A stretch of 64,000 bases of DNA from Paraconiothyrium sp. Pb-2020. Taxonomy: Eukaryota > Ascomycota > Dothideomycetes > Pleosporales > Didymosphaeriaceae. How positions within the stretch are numbered: position 1 is the first letter of the stretch; each line of letters begins with the position of its first letter. Both the position numbers and the translations under genes were made by a program. The notes under the pieces are model-generated. The model was not told the DNA's origin. It made no database searches and saw nothing but the letters and a program-made list of their open reading frames with translations. Where the stretch lies: the NCBI GenBank assembly GCA_022419385.1, contig JAJUBI010000008.1, forward strand, positions 372,001-436,000, given 5' to 3'. Shown here piece after piece: positions 10,695-22,689 of this stretch.

Positions 10695-11879
10695 GTTGGG
10701 CGTTCTTCAGCGCTGTATCAAACAGACAGAGAAAGAAAAGGGTGAAGGGACGTAGACCGGGGGTATTGTCGTGTACTGCCGTTTATGCAATGAAGCGGTG
10801 AGCGGCGTTGTGCTGTTGGGTTTGGCGGGGCCCGCAGTTGTGTGTTTACGACCTAGCTTAGCGCATAGGCCACCGCGGCAGGGGCTTCGACACGCCATTG
10901 GACCACTTGTCTTTATCCGCCAGCCGCTGTCGCACCCGCTCGCGTCAACGTGAACGTCGACCATGCACGATCAGCCTTTTGGAGACGTCCCATAGCCGAG
11001 GCCATTCTAGGCTGCTCGATCGCATAGACAAAGTAGAAAGCTTGATGGTCTAAGGCTTCTGGCCGACCCTCATGTTGAATTCAGATCTGTTGTATGTACG
11101 GTATGATGAATAGAGAGTTTAAAATACGGTTCCAATGCATCCCTACCAGTGCTTTGCGAAGACAATGCCCCCACCCTACCATGGTTCAGTTCCACACTTT
11201 CGTCAATTATGTGATAAATGTCTTCTGCTATTAGCTAAGATACGCTGGTACGCTATCTCAACAGCTTACTACCGTAGTTTAACGTGTATCCAATTATTCA
11301 ACACTATACAGACGATAAAAGACCGTGAATCTTGCATGTTGCTGATCAAATGTGGACCATGGTAGGCCAGGGGGGGATTCTTTCGCAAAGGATAACAATC
11401 TGATGCCGGTACATCAATTAGGCTTGTGGCGCTATGAAGACATCCGTGATGGAAAACCGGTATACAAAGTCTTCGCTTCACGACACTCATGTGCTACGAT
11501 GGCATGCAATGCTGCCTTTCATCCTAACCCCCAAACCCTATGAGCCCCATCGTGAGCTCAACAACACTCAGTTCATACAAGCACATCACCACTCCCATTG
11601 CACAAGATCAGTTCCACAATAGTGCTGAGTTAAATAGTGTCGGTCGATGCCAGTCTATGATAAATCTAACTTCCGAAACAGAAGGAAATTCGTAGCCCAC
11701 TACCATCAGCAGCACCGGGACTCAACGCCACAATTAGTAACACTAACAGTCTATCCGCCATGCACACGCTTGCTTTTCTCTAAACACGACGCTGCTATCC
11801 GCGCTGGAATCACCGCAGTCCTTCCTACCAGTTACAAAAGAAAAAAAAGGGGAAATCACTATCTCTTTCTTATTACATC
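10695..11879. other. Intergenic between MscS-like gene and alpha-tubulin
   Basis: Holds the tubulin promoter (near 10700-10960, GC-rich) and the 3' flank of the MscS-like gene (11100-11879, A/T-richer). No conserved open frame, RNA gene or repeat recognised. Confidence 0.5.
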
Positions 11880-14870
11880 TCAGTGGAACCTCCTCATCTC
11901 AAAGTTATCTGTCTGCGACCTTGCCGGCCCCCGAAACGCATGGTCCCTACCCTCACTCGGCAGGGCCCCCGAACTCTCTACTGCACGCGGCTCGTCGGCG
12001 CTCGAGCGCACCGCCTGCGGGCTGATGAGGCCAGAGCGCGGATCAAGCTTCTCCTTGCTTTCGCCGGAGTCATATGCACTCTCGGGAATGTCGGCCATGG
12101 CGGCCTCCTCGTCCGGGCCGGCGTGGCGGTTGCGGCTGAAGAAGCGGTTGCGGTGGTTGCTGCGCTCGCGCGCTTGAGTGCTATCTGTGTTGACGCGCTG
12201 GAGACGCCCGGACTGGTGGGAAGGGCGGGAGGCGATGGAGGTGGAGCGGGCCATGTCGTTGGAGGAGCGGCGCTCGGTGGAGTGGCGGGAAGGGGATGTA
12301 ACACGGACTACGGTGGCGCGTTGCTGGATGGCGTTCTCGCGGTCTTCGAAGACGTCGCCGGGAATCTCGGCGAAGCTGACGTCTTTCATGCCAAGGGAGA
12401 AGTCGACGCGGCGGCCCATAGCGGCCATTGACTCGCCGCGAGCGCGGCCACCCGTGCGGAGAATGGATTGCTGGCGACCGGGGACACTTTCGCTGTCTTT
12501 GGCATCGGCGGGGCCATCGGCGTAAACAGGCGGAGCCACGATGGGCTCGTCCTGGGGTTGTTGGTGGAGCATTCCGCTCGGGTTGTCTGGTGTTCCATTG
12601 TGACCGACGCCAGGTGTAGCCTGGTGAGGGAGGTTTTGCATGTACAGAGGGAAGGACTCCTTCTGACCAGGGAAGCGCATGCGCGGTCCTTCGATTCCGC
12701 ATTCTTGCATCGATACCATCAAGCAACATATGAACTTGTTGCGGCGTTGGAGACGGAGCAGCTCGTTTTGCCAGTTGGACTTGTAGAAGAAGACAACATT
12801 GAGTGTAAGCGAGTGGACTTCGGTGACTTGTCTTAGCTCAGTGAGGATGTTAGACCCGTATTCACGCTTTTCAGCAGTGACGAATTCGAGCAACCGTTGG
12901 CGGAGAGAATCAATCTGTTCAAGAGTGGTGCCGAATTTGATGATGACGGGGACGGCCTCAGCAAGAGCACCGGAACGACGTTGGTTGAGAATGAAGAGCG
13001 TGTTCAAGTAGCTGTTGGGTGCTTGAACAACATGGCCTTCCATCTTCTTGAACTCGGTGTAGAGCAATGCAATCTCTTTGACAAAGTAATCGTCTCCGAG
13101 ACCTGCGGCACCAGTGTTACCGTAAATGGTAACGCGGTCTCCGACATCGAAGGGGTGCTTTACGAAGACGAAAATGACGGACTGCAAGAACTCCTGCGCC
13201 GTGGCTGAGAAGAGCCAAGAAAGTGCAAGAACCGAGGAACCAGCAGAGGTAAGGACGCCTGCGGCTGAAGTAGAGATGATCGAAATGAAGACGAGGATGG
13301 TTATGACGATAACAATGAACAGGAACACGTCGTCAAGCTTGCTGACCACTGAATCCAGATCTTTCAATGATGCAGTGATAGATTTACGCTCACGACCGAT
13401 CTCAACGCAAACCGCCTCCAGCTCTTCCATGGAAATGTCACCATTCATGTCCTTATCGAACATGGAAAATGCGGCGTCTGCCTCATCGTTATTTTCGAAG
13501 GCGTTCTTGAGGTCATCCGAGTGCACAGTCTCCGTTTCTGGACGTGCAAAGGTTCGATACAATCGTCGCGCCAGGACCTGGCTGCCGCTTGTGCTACCGA
13601 GAAGCGCCAGGACAACCTGATTTGGATGACCACTCCCAGTAACTTCACGACCAGTGAAATCTCCAGCGACCTTTCCGGCAATGTCTCCGAATTTGCTGAA
13701 GGCTTCCTTGGTGTTCTTTTGGGCCTCTTTGATGTACTGGCCTGGTGTACGAGCACCAGATGCCATACCTTGGGCTTCGAACTCAGAGTCCTCCATGGTG
13801 ATCTTCTCTTTCGAATATCTGTAAAGCTTAGCCAAGCTTCCGATTTGGAATTTGTTCAGCTCTATTCTGTCGGCGTATGTACGCAAATGAAAGCTGATAG
13901 CAATGAGCTGAATGATGATCTTTTCAATGAAATTGAGTGTCATTCCGACAAGGAGCGAGATGAGGATTTTATTGAGGATCACTTCCCAGTTTTTCGTTGT
14001 GGGGTTCCCGTTGATGTGGTGGTGCTTCATAGTGGGAAGAAATGATATCTCGATGGCGAGGAACCAGAAAAACAGCGTTGCAGGAAGCTCAAGTTGTTTG
14101 CCCATGTCTCGCCATTTCTTGCTGTTGTTGGTAAAGAGGCTTGAGACTAGTCCGATAGGCCAAGGTAAACATTTGGCGATCGTTCGGCCAGCCCAAAGAG
14201 ACAACCAGACGATCATGAGCCATATACAAAACCAAGACATCTTAACACCACCCACGGACGCATTCTTGAAGAGTAATGCCCCCAGCAAAAGTGGAATGAG
14301 AATGATTAGAACAAGCGGTGTAATGTAGGTGAAGTACCGGACAACCCAACTCGAGTTGTGAACCTTTTTGAAGAAGCGAGACACGCGGGTGGACGGATTT
14401 TCCGGTGGTTTGTAGATTGCCGTTCTCTCGTGCAAGGGGTTCGTAGCCACGTCGAACTCATCCTCGGGTTCGTCTCTGCGTGAGCGGGTTCGTCGCATGG
14501 AGCGATTTGTCGACTGTCCTCTTTCGAGTTCCTCGGCATGGGAAACTTCGCGCTCGACCTGGAGCATTGCTAGATCATCATTCAAGCGGCTAGCCTGCTC
14601 CCGACTCTGCGAAGGAGACTGCAGTGACCCTGCTGGACCAAGATGGACTGTATCGACAGTCAAGTGGCTACCCGCTCGGGCTCGGCGAGCTCCAGTATCA
14701 AGCTGAGGAAGTCCCCCTGCACCTGGGTTTGAGTTCTTCTGGCTCAGTTCTTCTCCCACAAAAGTGCCATCGTCGTCTGATGATCGTTGTCCAGGTGCTG
14801 GCGCAGGTGGTAGGTGGGTTGAGCTGTCCATGGCGTAGGTAGGCTCCGGCCGCTCGACTGGAGTGACCAT
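11880..14870 (-). CDS. MscS-type mechanosensitive ion channel with EF-hand
   Basis: Intronless, 996 aa. A polar N-terminus of ~170 residues is followed by four hydrophobic segments (about 185-350), then a cytosolic stretch with one canonical EF-hand (DKDMNGDISMEEL, near residue 475). After it come two more membrane segments leading into the MscS pore/beta domain (about 520-650; 'SWLFSATAQEFLQSVIFVF' and HPFDVGDRVTI). The ~250-residue C-terminus is disordered. This order matches the fungal Msy1/Msy2-type channels, which sit in the ER membrane and shape calcium entry on hypo-osmotic shock; that role is established for the S. pombe members and inferred here. An alternative in-frame ATG lies 13 codons downstream. 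Confidence 0.93.
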   Translation of the reverse strand: MVTPVERPEPTYAMDSSTHLPPAPAPGQRSSDDDGTFVGEELSQKNSNPGAGGLPQLDTGARRARAGSHLTVDTVHLGPAGSLQSPSQSREQASRLNDDLAMLQVEREVSHAEELERGQSTNRSMRRTRSRRDEPEDEFDVATNPLHERTAIYKPPENPSTRVSRFFKKVHNSSWVVRYFTYITPLVLIILIPLLLGALLFKNASVGGVKMSWFCIWLMIVWLSLWAGRTIAKCLPWPIGLVSSLFTNNSKKWRDMGKQLELPATLFFWFLAIEISFLPTMKHHHINGNPTTKNWEVILNKILISLLVGMTLNFIEKIIIQLIAISFHLRTYADRIELNKFQIGSLAKLYRYSKEKITMEDSEFEAQGMASGARTPGQYIKEAQKNTKEAFSKFGDIAGKVAGDFTGREVTGSGHPNQVVLALLGSTSGSQVLARRLYRTFARPETETVHSDDLKNAFENNDEADAAFSMFDKDMNGDISMEELEAVCVEIGRERKSITASLKDLDSVVSKLDDVFLFIVIVITILVFISIISTSAAGVLTSAGSSVLALSWLFSATAQEFLQSVIFVFVKHPFDVGDRVTIYGNTGAAGLGDDYFVKEIALLYTEFKKMEGHVVQAPNSYLNTLFILNQRRSGALAEAVPVIIKFGTTLEQIDSLRQRLLEFVTAEKREYGSNILTELRQVTEVHSLTLNVVFFYKSNWQNELLRLQRRNKFICCLMVSMQECGIEGPRMRFPGQKESFPLYMQNLPHQATPGVGHNGTPDNPSGMLHQQPQDEPIVAPPVYADGPADAKDSESVPGRQQSILRTGGRARGESMAAMGRRVDFSLGMKDVSFAEIPGDVFEDRENAIQQRATVVRVTSPSRHSTERRSSNDMARSTSIASRPSHQSGRLQRVNTDSTQARERSNHRNRFFSRNRHAGPDEEAAMADIPESAYDSGESKEKLDPRSGLISPQAVRSSADEPRAVESSGALPSEGRDHAFRGPARSQTDNFEMRRFH

Positions 14871-16918
14871 GATGGGCGTCCAACGTGTGCTTGGTTTGTC
14901 GACTCTTTGGACGTACGCGTCGTCAGTTCGCCCGAGTGCGGACTGCTTATGACGTTGTCAGTGCGTTTTTGTCCGAGACTGGAAACGACCGATTAAAGAA
15001 AATTATTTAGCGAGTGAAGATGCGTAGAAAGTTCCTGTGGGAGGTGGTGGAGCGGTTGGACTGTAGGAGAGGCGGCGGTATGCCAGACCCAGGTGTAAGG
15101 GACAGATGCCGGGGGTCGGTGTATCTCTATATGAGGAATCACCGATGAGATGCCATCAGCTGGGGCGAGCGGCCCTGAACAACGATTTTCATTCTCTAGC
15201 CAGGATCGGAGAGACGGTCGATAAGAAAACTGGGTCACTGCAAATGACAGTCGCGGACGCAAGCGCAAGAGGGCCGCAACGTCAAAGCTGGCGTTTCTGT
15301 GGATCCGCCCAATCGGTGTTGGCAAGGGAAACTGTCTCGAAAAAGATTTCCCGCCGCACGTTGCGCTTGCACAAGCGCGCATCGAATTGTTTGGTTCGCT
15401 GTCGGCCAAACGGTGTCGCCCGTCCCTTCGCGTGCATACGTCACCGACACAGGTCCCACCGCGCACTGCTCGCTCGCCAATGCAAAACACCCACTCCTGG
15501 CCAAGCCAAGGCACTCGCGATATGTCGTGCCGCATTCTACCACAGCGCCAAATCTCGCTACCCCTTTCGTGTCCAATCCTGAGGCAGGTCCGCTTCCACA
15601 TGTGATATTCCTACGCACCCTTATCGCTATCGCAGGCACAAGTTTCAAAAGGGTCCGGGGGCGTGGTGGCTTGCGGCAAGGGGCCGATGCTTCAAGGATG
15701 GTGGCGACGGCGCCCCTGATGAGGCTTGGCTGCATCCGTCGTGCGTGGGGGGCCCACTGCTGACGATCGATACACCTCCACGACGCTCCAGATGGATGCG
15801 TCGAGATTCCGACCCGGAGTCGCTGGTCCCACACAAATCTCCAGATCCTCACATCTCATGTGCTGACGTGTGGAGGAAGCCTTTCTCGAGGACATCGTTG
15901 ACCGACACCTGTCTTGGTTCGACAAATCTCTCCGCAGAAGCATTGGAATTGACCTGTAGTAGGCTTCACGTCTCGATGTCCCAAAGACATTTTCCACGAC
16001 ATTCTTACTGGCATACGACTCCCGATGACGTAGGTCCGATTGACTAGCAAAAACTGACTCGGTCGCGCTCCTCCAGGCCAATACGGTATACGGGCAATGG
16101 GACGCGGTTTTATCGCATGCACATAAGTGAAGGTGGAATCATTTTGTTTTGAGGCGTGTGGTTTAGACACTCGCAATATGTACGGTTGCGCCGAAAGAGC
16201 TATCAATACAAGGCTTCATTTGTCTGTTTCGATTGTCCTCTTTCCAATTTTGCACATGCACAAGGATGACAGTCGGTTTTCTGCCCTCTTCATGTAAAAT
16301 TGAGTACCGTTCCAAGGTCGTCGTGCGCATCTTGTTGAACAGTATAGCTTTCCGCGCGTTTTCGCAGCAGAATGTTGAATCCGTTTAGTCGCTTAGTGCA
16401 GATCAAGGTGTGATAAGTAGAGACAGCCTTTACCGAGCATTATGTATCATACAGTGTTCGGCGCAAGGTACATGAATTTGTTTAGCTGGTGAAGTTTCTG
16501 GACAGGAGTTGAGAGTAGACATGCAGATAAGTATGATTCCACCTTTTGTCTATTCAAAGGAGGCCCTCTTGTCTCTACAGGAGACACTAGAATCTGCTAA
16601 GTTTTGTACAGCTGCCATGTTCAATACGTATTTCCAAGAAGTCTCCGTAGTCTTCTGTAGACGGAAATGTTGAACATGCGGCACGCGTGAACGTCGAACT
16701 TGCCCCGCCTCGTACCTTCCTGTCTTCAATCCGCGTTTGAAAAGTGCCTGCCGTTTGCTCCTGCAGCACCTGCCACCCTCGCGGACACCGACGTCACCCT
16801 GTACATAAACACCCTCGCATGAAGCCTCCAAGCCCACATCACAACGGCTCCACCCATCGACCTGCGCACTCTGCACCCGATCGGCAAACCAGATTGACTC
16901 TTTCCCAAGTTTCATACA
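14871..16918. other. 2-kb non-coding stretch
   Basis: Several overlapping open frames up to ~200 codons occur on both strands (14993-15852), but they lack conserved motifs, have rare-residue-rich composition and overlap each other, so I do not call them. 16200-16560 is A/T-richer. The last ~200 bp are the CT-rich upstream region of the SMP-domain gene. Confidence 0.5.
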
Positions 16919-18024
16919 ATGTCGTCTTCCACTGCCACTGAGCGTTCCGTAAGTTACTTACGCCTCCTCTATTCACGTTCGTTCCTCTCAGCCAGGCGCA
17001 TGCTTGTTGATGGGCTCTCCTAAAGACCTCCGCGACTCGCTCCCCTGACAGCCATCTCGTCTATATGGAGTTGCAGCCTGAATATTTCTCCCAGGGCCAC
17101 CGGTCCAGCATATCGAAACATCACTCACACTTCATGAAGGTCCTGCAGAAGTTGCACACCGACCCGCTGAGCATTACCACCGAGGACGCCCGACGTCTGA
17201 GCGAGCAGGTTGAGGTCACTGACAGTCGCTCCGCTAAGATTGTCTCCGCCGTGGAGTCTCTCGCCGTGGCCAGCGAGGAAATCCAGCAGCAGCTGGATCC
17301 TCAGACAAACTCGCCACCGATGGTGCAGGTCCCTCGTCACACCCAACACAATCTAGTCAACGATCTCAAGGCCGCTGTTGACACCCATCCCCACTCCGTG
17401 ACCGTTGATCTTCTCAAGGCTACGCAGGATATCGTCAGCAGTAAGTACTTTCGAATCCTCCAAGCTTGAGTGCCAGGTGTTACCCGAAGATGGGTAATAG
17501 AGCATTTGACTGGGTACGCTGTTGACCTTCTCTCATTGACCCCTGTCGCAGCGATGCAGCGTGCAATTGGTGCAGCCCACGCGCCGAACCCTGAACTGGA
17601 GGATGAGCTCCAAAAGGAATTCGCTAGAATCGTTCCCAAGATTGAGCAAGGCACTGTGACGAAGGCGGACGCCGACAGTCTCCACTCCCTTGAATCTCGT
17701 GCTCACGGCCATACCGAGAAGGGCGGACTGACAGCTCAGGCTCAGTCGGTCGCCGCGAAGCGCGAGCGTGCCCAATCTCTCAGCGATTCCACCAATGAGG
17801 GCCAGGCCTACACCGACAGCTCCAACGTCTCGAAGGGCCCAACCCCCCAGTCCGCTGCTACTTCTGCGTCAGACACCGCTGGACACTTCGCTGCTCTGTC
17901 TTTGGTGCAGAACAAGCCGAAAGACTCCCCAGGTCCCAAGCTCGAATCGGCCCATCATAGTCAAGGAAGCCCCGTCATCCATGCCCGCAAAGGTAGCGAG
18001 CAGAAAGCGGTTGAGGCCCACTAG
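16919..18024 (+). CDS. SMP (seed maturation protein)-domain, LEA-like stress protein
   Basis: Three exons, 16919-16948, 17077-17440 and 17552-18024 (introns 128 and 111 nt), 288 aa. Two regions resemble the SMP domain of plant group-5 LEA proteins: ITTEDARRLSEQVEVTDSRS (about residues 40-60) and TKADADSLHSLESRAHGHTE with GGLTAQAQSVAAK (about 160-200). The rest is hydrophilic, Ser/Ala/Gln-rich and probably disordered. SMP proteins in plants accumulate in desiccating seeds; fungal versions are plausibly spore or dehydration proteins, which is inference. The second exon start at 17077 was chosen because GTTGCAG is a good acceptor with a CTGAC branch-like site ~30 nt upstream and keeps phase with exon 1; an ATG at 17065 upstream of that acceptor is the alternative start. 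Confidence 0.8.
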
Positions 18025-18693
18025 CATCTGAAGCACACTGGCTCGGTCCAAGTTCACGACAGCAGATACTCGGAACGAGGTATACATTATGGGTTCGGCA
18101 CATGTATATGTAGCTGTGGTGCATAAATTGGAATTGGCAGGAAGATTATGAAACAAGACGCTGTATCGTCTTAGGATAGGCAGCACATATGGCAATAGTC
18201 CTCGAGTTTTCACCCTCAATCCATGATTCCACATTGGTTTCAACTGTCGTATCTATCCATAGTCTCTCTATCTGCCGTATGTGTACATGTTGACAATAGA
18301 AATCCCCGCCCAGTTTACAGACCGAAGAATAATTGATACTTCCTGAGATAGCACTTGAACGCTCAACTTTCTCAGAGACGGCCTGGAGGGTCACTTATAT
18401 TCGCTGTGGACCCTGCATGTCAACTAAGGCATAGATCGATCTGCTGTCGCACACAGACTTAGACTCATTGTTCTGACATGTTCATGTTACAGTTGCATTT
18501 ATAAGTAAAGGGAGAGTCACCATGTGGAAAAAAGTATATGACCGGTGAATACTGCATTCTACTTATCCTATCCTAGCCTATCCTGTCCTATCCTGCCCAT
18601 GGTATTTCATCAATCGTATATGCACATGCCCACTCCCAGTCCCAATCCCAAGCGCAAGCGCAGGCGCCTTCCGAAACCCCCTCCTCGCAACAC
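18025..18693. other. Convergent intergenic region
   Basis: 3' flanks of the SMP gene (+) and RNA1 (-). A/T-rich with poly-T/AT tracts suited to 3' processing. Includes the pentanucleotide repeat listed separately; no gene seen. Confidence 0.5.
18564..18596. repeat. Imperfect TATCC pentanucleotide repeat
   Basis: About six units of (T/C)ATCC or variants (TATCC, TAGCC, TATCC, TGTCC) in tandem, downstream of the RNA1 stop codon on the opposite strand. A simple microsatellite. Confidence 0.75.
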
Positions 18694-20038
18694 TCAAGCC
18701 TGCTTCCCCTTGATCTCCGTTTTGGCCAACGCATCCGCAAGCTCATCAACGTCCTTGTCGTTTTTCTGCGACACATTCGCCTCCTCGGCCTGCTGGTCCG
18801 CAATAATATCCCGTGCAGCCTTCTCCTGTACCGCTACGCCCTCATCCTCCTCATCGCTACCAGCCTTAGCCTCATCGTCGTCTTCCTCGTCCTCATCTTC
18901 AGACTCCAACTCGTCGAGGTCGCCAATGCCCCAGTTCTCGTCGTCCTCGTCGTCGACGCCGGCTGCTTCTCTGCGCTTGCCGAGCTCCTCGCGGAGCGTC
19001 TCGATGGATGCGTCTTCAGCGTCGAACTTGTTTCCTTCGAGCTCGATGCGGCGGAGAGCGGGCAGCTTGGGCAGTGCGGCGGCGAGGCCGGCGATGCCCT
19101 TTGCGTTGATCTCGTTGAATTCGAGGCGCAGGATCTCGAGCTTGGCGTTCTTTCCTTTCTTCAGCGCGGAAGCGAAGGCGATGCCGCCGCGGCCGCTGAG
19201 CAGGCAGTCGCCCACGCCGAGCTCTTTGATGTCGGGCCAGTTGCCCACGACGTTGGCGAGGGCCTTTGCGCCTGTCGCGGTGAAGGTGTTGTCTTGCAGA
19301 TCGAGGGTCTCGATCTTGGTCGAGTGGACGAAGCCGTGGTTGAGGACGTGCGTTATGCCCTCGGAGCGGATGCCGTTTTGCACCATCTTGACTTCCTTGA
19401 TGCCCGTGTGCGCGGCGTAGGCCTTGGCCCAGGCGGCCATGCTGCCGTTCTCGAGGCGGTTGCGGCCGCAGATGACGGTCTCGAGGTTGGGGACGTCCTT
19501 GCCTTCTTTGCGCGCGGCTTCTTTCTTCTCAGCGAGCGCGGTGAGGGCATCGGCGATGAGGACGCCGGCGGCGGGGCCGAGGCCGTTGTTGTTGAGGATG
19601 AGGTGGCGGAGGGGTACATGCTGGGAGAGGAAGTCGACGAGAGGCGCTTGGGTGTTTAGGCCAAAGGCGTTGTCGGAGAGGTTTACGGTATAGAGGTTGG
19701 GCAGCGCGAGGAGGGAGGTAAGGAGAGCTGACAGCGCTTGCGGGATTTCGGAGAGGAGACGTCCTGTGAAGACATCGGCGAAGTTCGCGACCTGGGAAGT
19801 AGTTATTAGTCGAGGGGTACATGGTGGCGCAAGAGGGTGTGCGTACTTGCAACTTCTTCTTGGTCTCTAGGACCTTGGCCAGCGCTTCGCTAGCTCCTAT
19901 CCCGAGCGTATTTCCCAAGAATCGTACCTCCTCAACATCTTCGTTCTCCTTCAGCGCCTTAATATGGGGCTCAATATCCTCGGCGGTGTCAAGTTTCAGG
20001 CTCTTGCCCTCCAACGAGAAGATCTTGGACTCCGACAT
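18694..20038 (-). CDS. RNA1: Ran GTPase-activating protein (RanGAP/Rna1)
   Basis: Two exons, 19847-20038 and 18694-19791, one 55-nt intron (donor GTACGC, acceptor TTCCCAG, CTAAT branch-like site); 429 aa. A chain of leucine-rich repeats runs from about residue 30 to 330 (VEEVRFLGNTLGIGASEAL; LPNLYTVNLSDNAFG; KLEILRLEFNEINAKGI). It is followed by the family's acidic tract (about 340-385, long Asp/Glu runs) and a short C-terminal helix. RanGAP stimulates GTP hydrolysis by Ran in the cytoplasm and so sets the direction of nuclear transport. The start ATG at 20038 follows an in-frame GTG-AAC; the ATG is the sensible start. It is divergent from COX17 with a shared ~300-bp promoter. Confidence 0.95.
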
Positions 20039-20341
20039 GTTCACTAGACTCGAACTGTGAACATGTTAGTGGAATCGCCTCTGCGTATGGTTTTCAATCG
20101 TGAACATACCGAAAGAATACAGATTATTGTGACGAGGGGCTGCGCAAGAATTATTGTTTTGTTGTGTTGGTGGGGGTTTCCTGGGGCCTGGCCTGAATCC
20201 CTGCATGACTGTGGCGCCCCGTGCGTTCGATCGAACCTTCTTTCGATGATCGGCCGCGGCGAAGCCAAGCAATTTCCAAGTGGATTTCGCATTGCTAATC
20301 ACGTCAAGCTCCGGAGCACTTCACTTACACCACACATCACA
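20039..20341. promoter_or_regulatory. Divergent promoter RNA1 / COX17
   Basis: 303 bp separate the two start codons, so both promoters and 5' UTRs must fit here. It contains a GTTCGATCGAAC palindrome near 20225-20236 of unknown relevance. No TATA box is obvious. Confidence 0.6.
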
Positions 20342-20676
20342 ATGGGTTCGAATCAGTCATGTATGCATTCCGGGTTGTTGGCGACTCGGATGGACTGACG
20401 CAATGACAGCTCCGGCACCTCCGCCACCAACGGCCGCCAACTTGGGCGCAGACGTGAAGACTCCCAGCACGCCCGCGAAGCCAAAGGTATGCGCTCATTG
20501 AAGGTCTACCATGACAATGACTAATTTCTCCTCAGCCTTGCTGCGTCTGCACGGATGAGAAAGCCAAGCGCGACGAATGCATGCTCTTCTCAAACGCCAG
20601 CAACCCTCAAGAGGAATGCGCCGACCTCGTAACAAAATACAAGCTCTGCATGAAGGGCTACGGATTCGAGATATGA
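20342..20676 (+). CDS. COX17: Cox17-type mitochondrial copper chaperone
   Basis: Three small exons (20342-20360, 20410-20486, 20536-20676; introns 49 and 49 nt) give 78 aa. The N-terminus is Pro/Ala-rich. The core has the copper-binding CCxC (PCCVCTDEK) followed by two further cysteine pairs in a CHCH arrangement and the highly conserved KYKLCMKGYGFE end. The first cysteine spacer holds 12 residues (C...EEC), slightly longer than in yeast Cox17; the second is the usual nine. Cox17 carries Cu(I) in the intermembrane space to Sco1 and Cox11 for cytochrome c oxidase assembly. A gene finder limited to long open frames would miss it. Confidence 0.95.
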
Positions 20677-20889
20677 AATTCCGATTGGAGGATGGGCTGT
20701 ATGATACTGTTGAAATCGGCATATATTGTACAATAGAAGCATCGGTATGGCGTCAAACATTGTGGGAGAATACTAGAGCTGCTACATACCCACTTGTATA
20801 TGAATAAAACCAAACTTCTCTCCGTTCAAAAATCTCCAAAGAGATGGGTATCTTGATAAATGTCCAGGAAACAAATCCACGACTCTGGC

Positions 20890-22689
20890 CTACTGCGTCT
20901 TGCTCTTTGCCTGCGAGCTCAATAACCCGCTCTTGTTGAGGAGCGTCCACAAGCACCACAGATAGCAGAGACCGAAGCCTCCACAACCGACAATGGAGTT
21001 CGCCACGACCCACAAATCCGGTTTGTCTGCAGGCGGAACGAAGAAGGCTTCCGCGATGTGCCATCCTACCATAGCGACATAGATATTGAGGTGTAAGATC
21101 TTTGTGAACAGGCTGAGGCCACCCGAAGTTCCCTCATGGTAGGCGGAAAATGACACAGGTGGCAACCCAAGCAGATAGGCCCAGAGCAACGATATGACGA
21201 AGTATGGCACTCTGAGCTCGTCTCTCTTCAACAGCGGAAACATCGTCCAAACACCGAGCATGTTGGCCAAGCCTACCCAAGCACGGATGGAGGGTAGCAG
21301 CCCCCCTTGTCCACTCAACAAGAGGGTCATTGGTAGAAGCGGCAGCAGAACGTTCTTCTCGTGGACCTGGTACGAACAGAGGAAAAATCCCCAAGCAGTG
21401 GCAGCAAAAGCGAGAGGAACCAGCTGTTTGCGTGGCTTGAGGACGATGATGAGGCATGGCGGTGCGATCGAAGCTAGGGTTGCGAGAAGAGCGGCGCGTT
21501 GAAGAAGAGGTCCAGAATATCTGTGGAGCTTGTGGAAGGTGTGAATGGTGCACCAGATGTTAGCAACCTTGTCTTCGAACAGTCCTCGTGCGAAGGGGAA
21601 GATTCTGTGAATGGACTGGGCCAGCTCTAAGACGTAGGGGTAGTACCAAGCCTCAGAGTCCAAAGATGTTGGGAGAGACTCCAGTAACGGAGGAGGCGGG
21701 AGGCCCTTTAGCGGCACATTCTTGTAGGCGTCGTATGCGACCCCGGCAAGGAATGGTAGGTAGAGCAGCGCGAAGGCCGCAGCCGTAGTAACGGCGATCA
21801 AGAAGAGCCTCGTAACATTGATCCGCGGGAACATGCAGATGCCGAGGAGATAGGCAAAGACAGCAGGCGCGTAGAACAATGCCATCTGTTTGAAGCCAAG
21901 GGCCCCCACGAAAAACACGCAACTCCATAGGTGGCGTCCAGCCTGGATGCTCGACAAGCTTGCCACTGCAAGACCGAGCATAACGGTGTTGTACTGAAAG
22001 TGTCCGTGGTCAATCAGCAATGTGGCAGGCTGCATAAGGATCGCAACAAGAGCGATGCTAGCCTCCCACACATTGACCTTCTCGGCTCGGGAGTATCGTC
22101 GCAAGTAGATGATGGTGGCCGGAACATAGATGAGGTATTCGGAAACGAGGACGGTGGCACGCATATATATCTTCAACAGGGGATCGTCAAGTGCACGGGA
22201 GTCGAACAGTGCGAACCACTGAGGGTTGATAGCGGAGCCACTACCTCACATTAGCTATGAAGTTGTTGACATTGAAAACACATACATGACGCCCAAGAGC
22301 CAGCTATGGTACGCGGTAAGAGGCGGATAGTCCAAACCCCACCACTCAAGGTCGTAGAAATACCAATGCGAAACGGGGAGGTGTTGGGTAAGTTCCATCC
22401 AATGCCGCTGAGCCTCAAAGTCTCCGTGCATGGGTGGTGAATTGAAGCCAGAATATCCCCATAGACCAGTTGTCCATCGGAATAACCCTACTACCATGAG
22501 GATCACCGGTATGGTAACCCATTGAGATACTACACCCTTGGCAGGCCAGAGGAAAGCCACGAGGGGAAACGCAGGCTTGCGAGCATGGCTGGACTGGTCT
22601 AGGTCGAGAGTACCGTGGGTCACGTGAGCAAGGGAGCCTTCCTCGATCTTTCTCCGCCGACGAGGCTTGTGACCCTGCGGCGAAGCCAT
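20890..22689 (-). CDS. ALG6: ALG6 dolichyl-P-Glc:Man9GlcNAc2-PP-Dol alpha-1,3-glucosyltransferase
   Basis: Two exons, 22286-22689 and 20890-22240, with a 45-nt intron; 584 aa. After a basic cytosolic N-terminus comes a first membrane span, then the luminal loop with the family signature FYDLEWWGLDYPPLTAYHS that carries the catalytic acidic residues. A second conserved motif is DHGHFQYNTVMLG. About ten further hydrophobic segments follow, and the C-terminus ends in a Lys-containing tail (SQAKSKTQ). The enzyme adds the first glucose to the lipid-linked oligosaccharide in the ER lumen for N-glycosylation. The junction restores GVIGSAINPQWFAL. It is more like ALG6 than ALG8 by the WWGLDYPP motif. 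Confidence 0.95.

Noticed and set aside
14993..15852. Two overlapping ~200-codon minus-strand frames
   Set aside because: They overlap each other and plus-strand frames, show no motif and have atypical amino-acid content.
20346..20356. GGTTCGAATC, resembling a tRNA B box
   Set aside because: It lies in the first COX17 exon and no acceptor stem, A box or anticodon arm can be placed around it.
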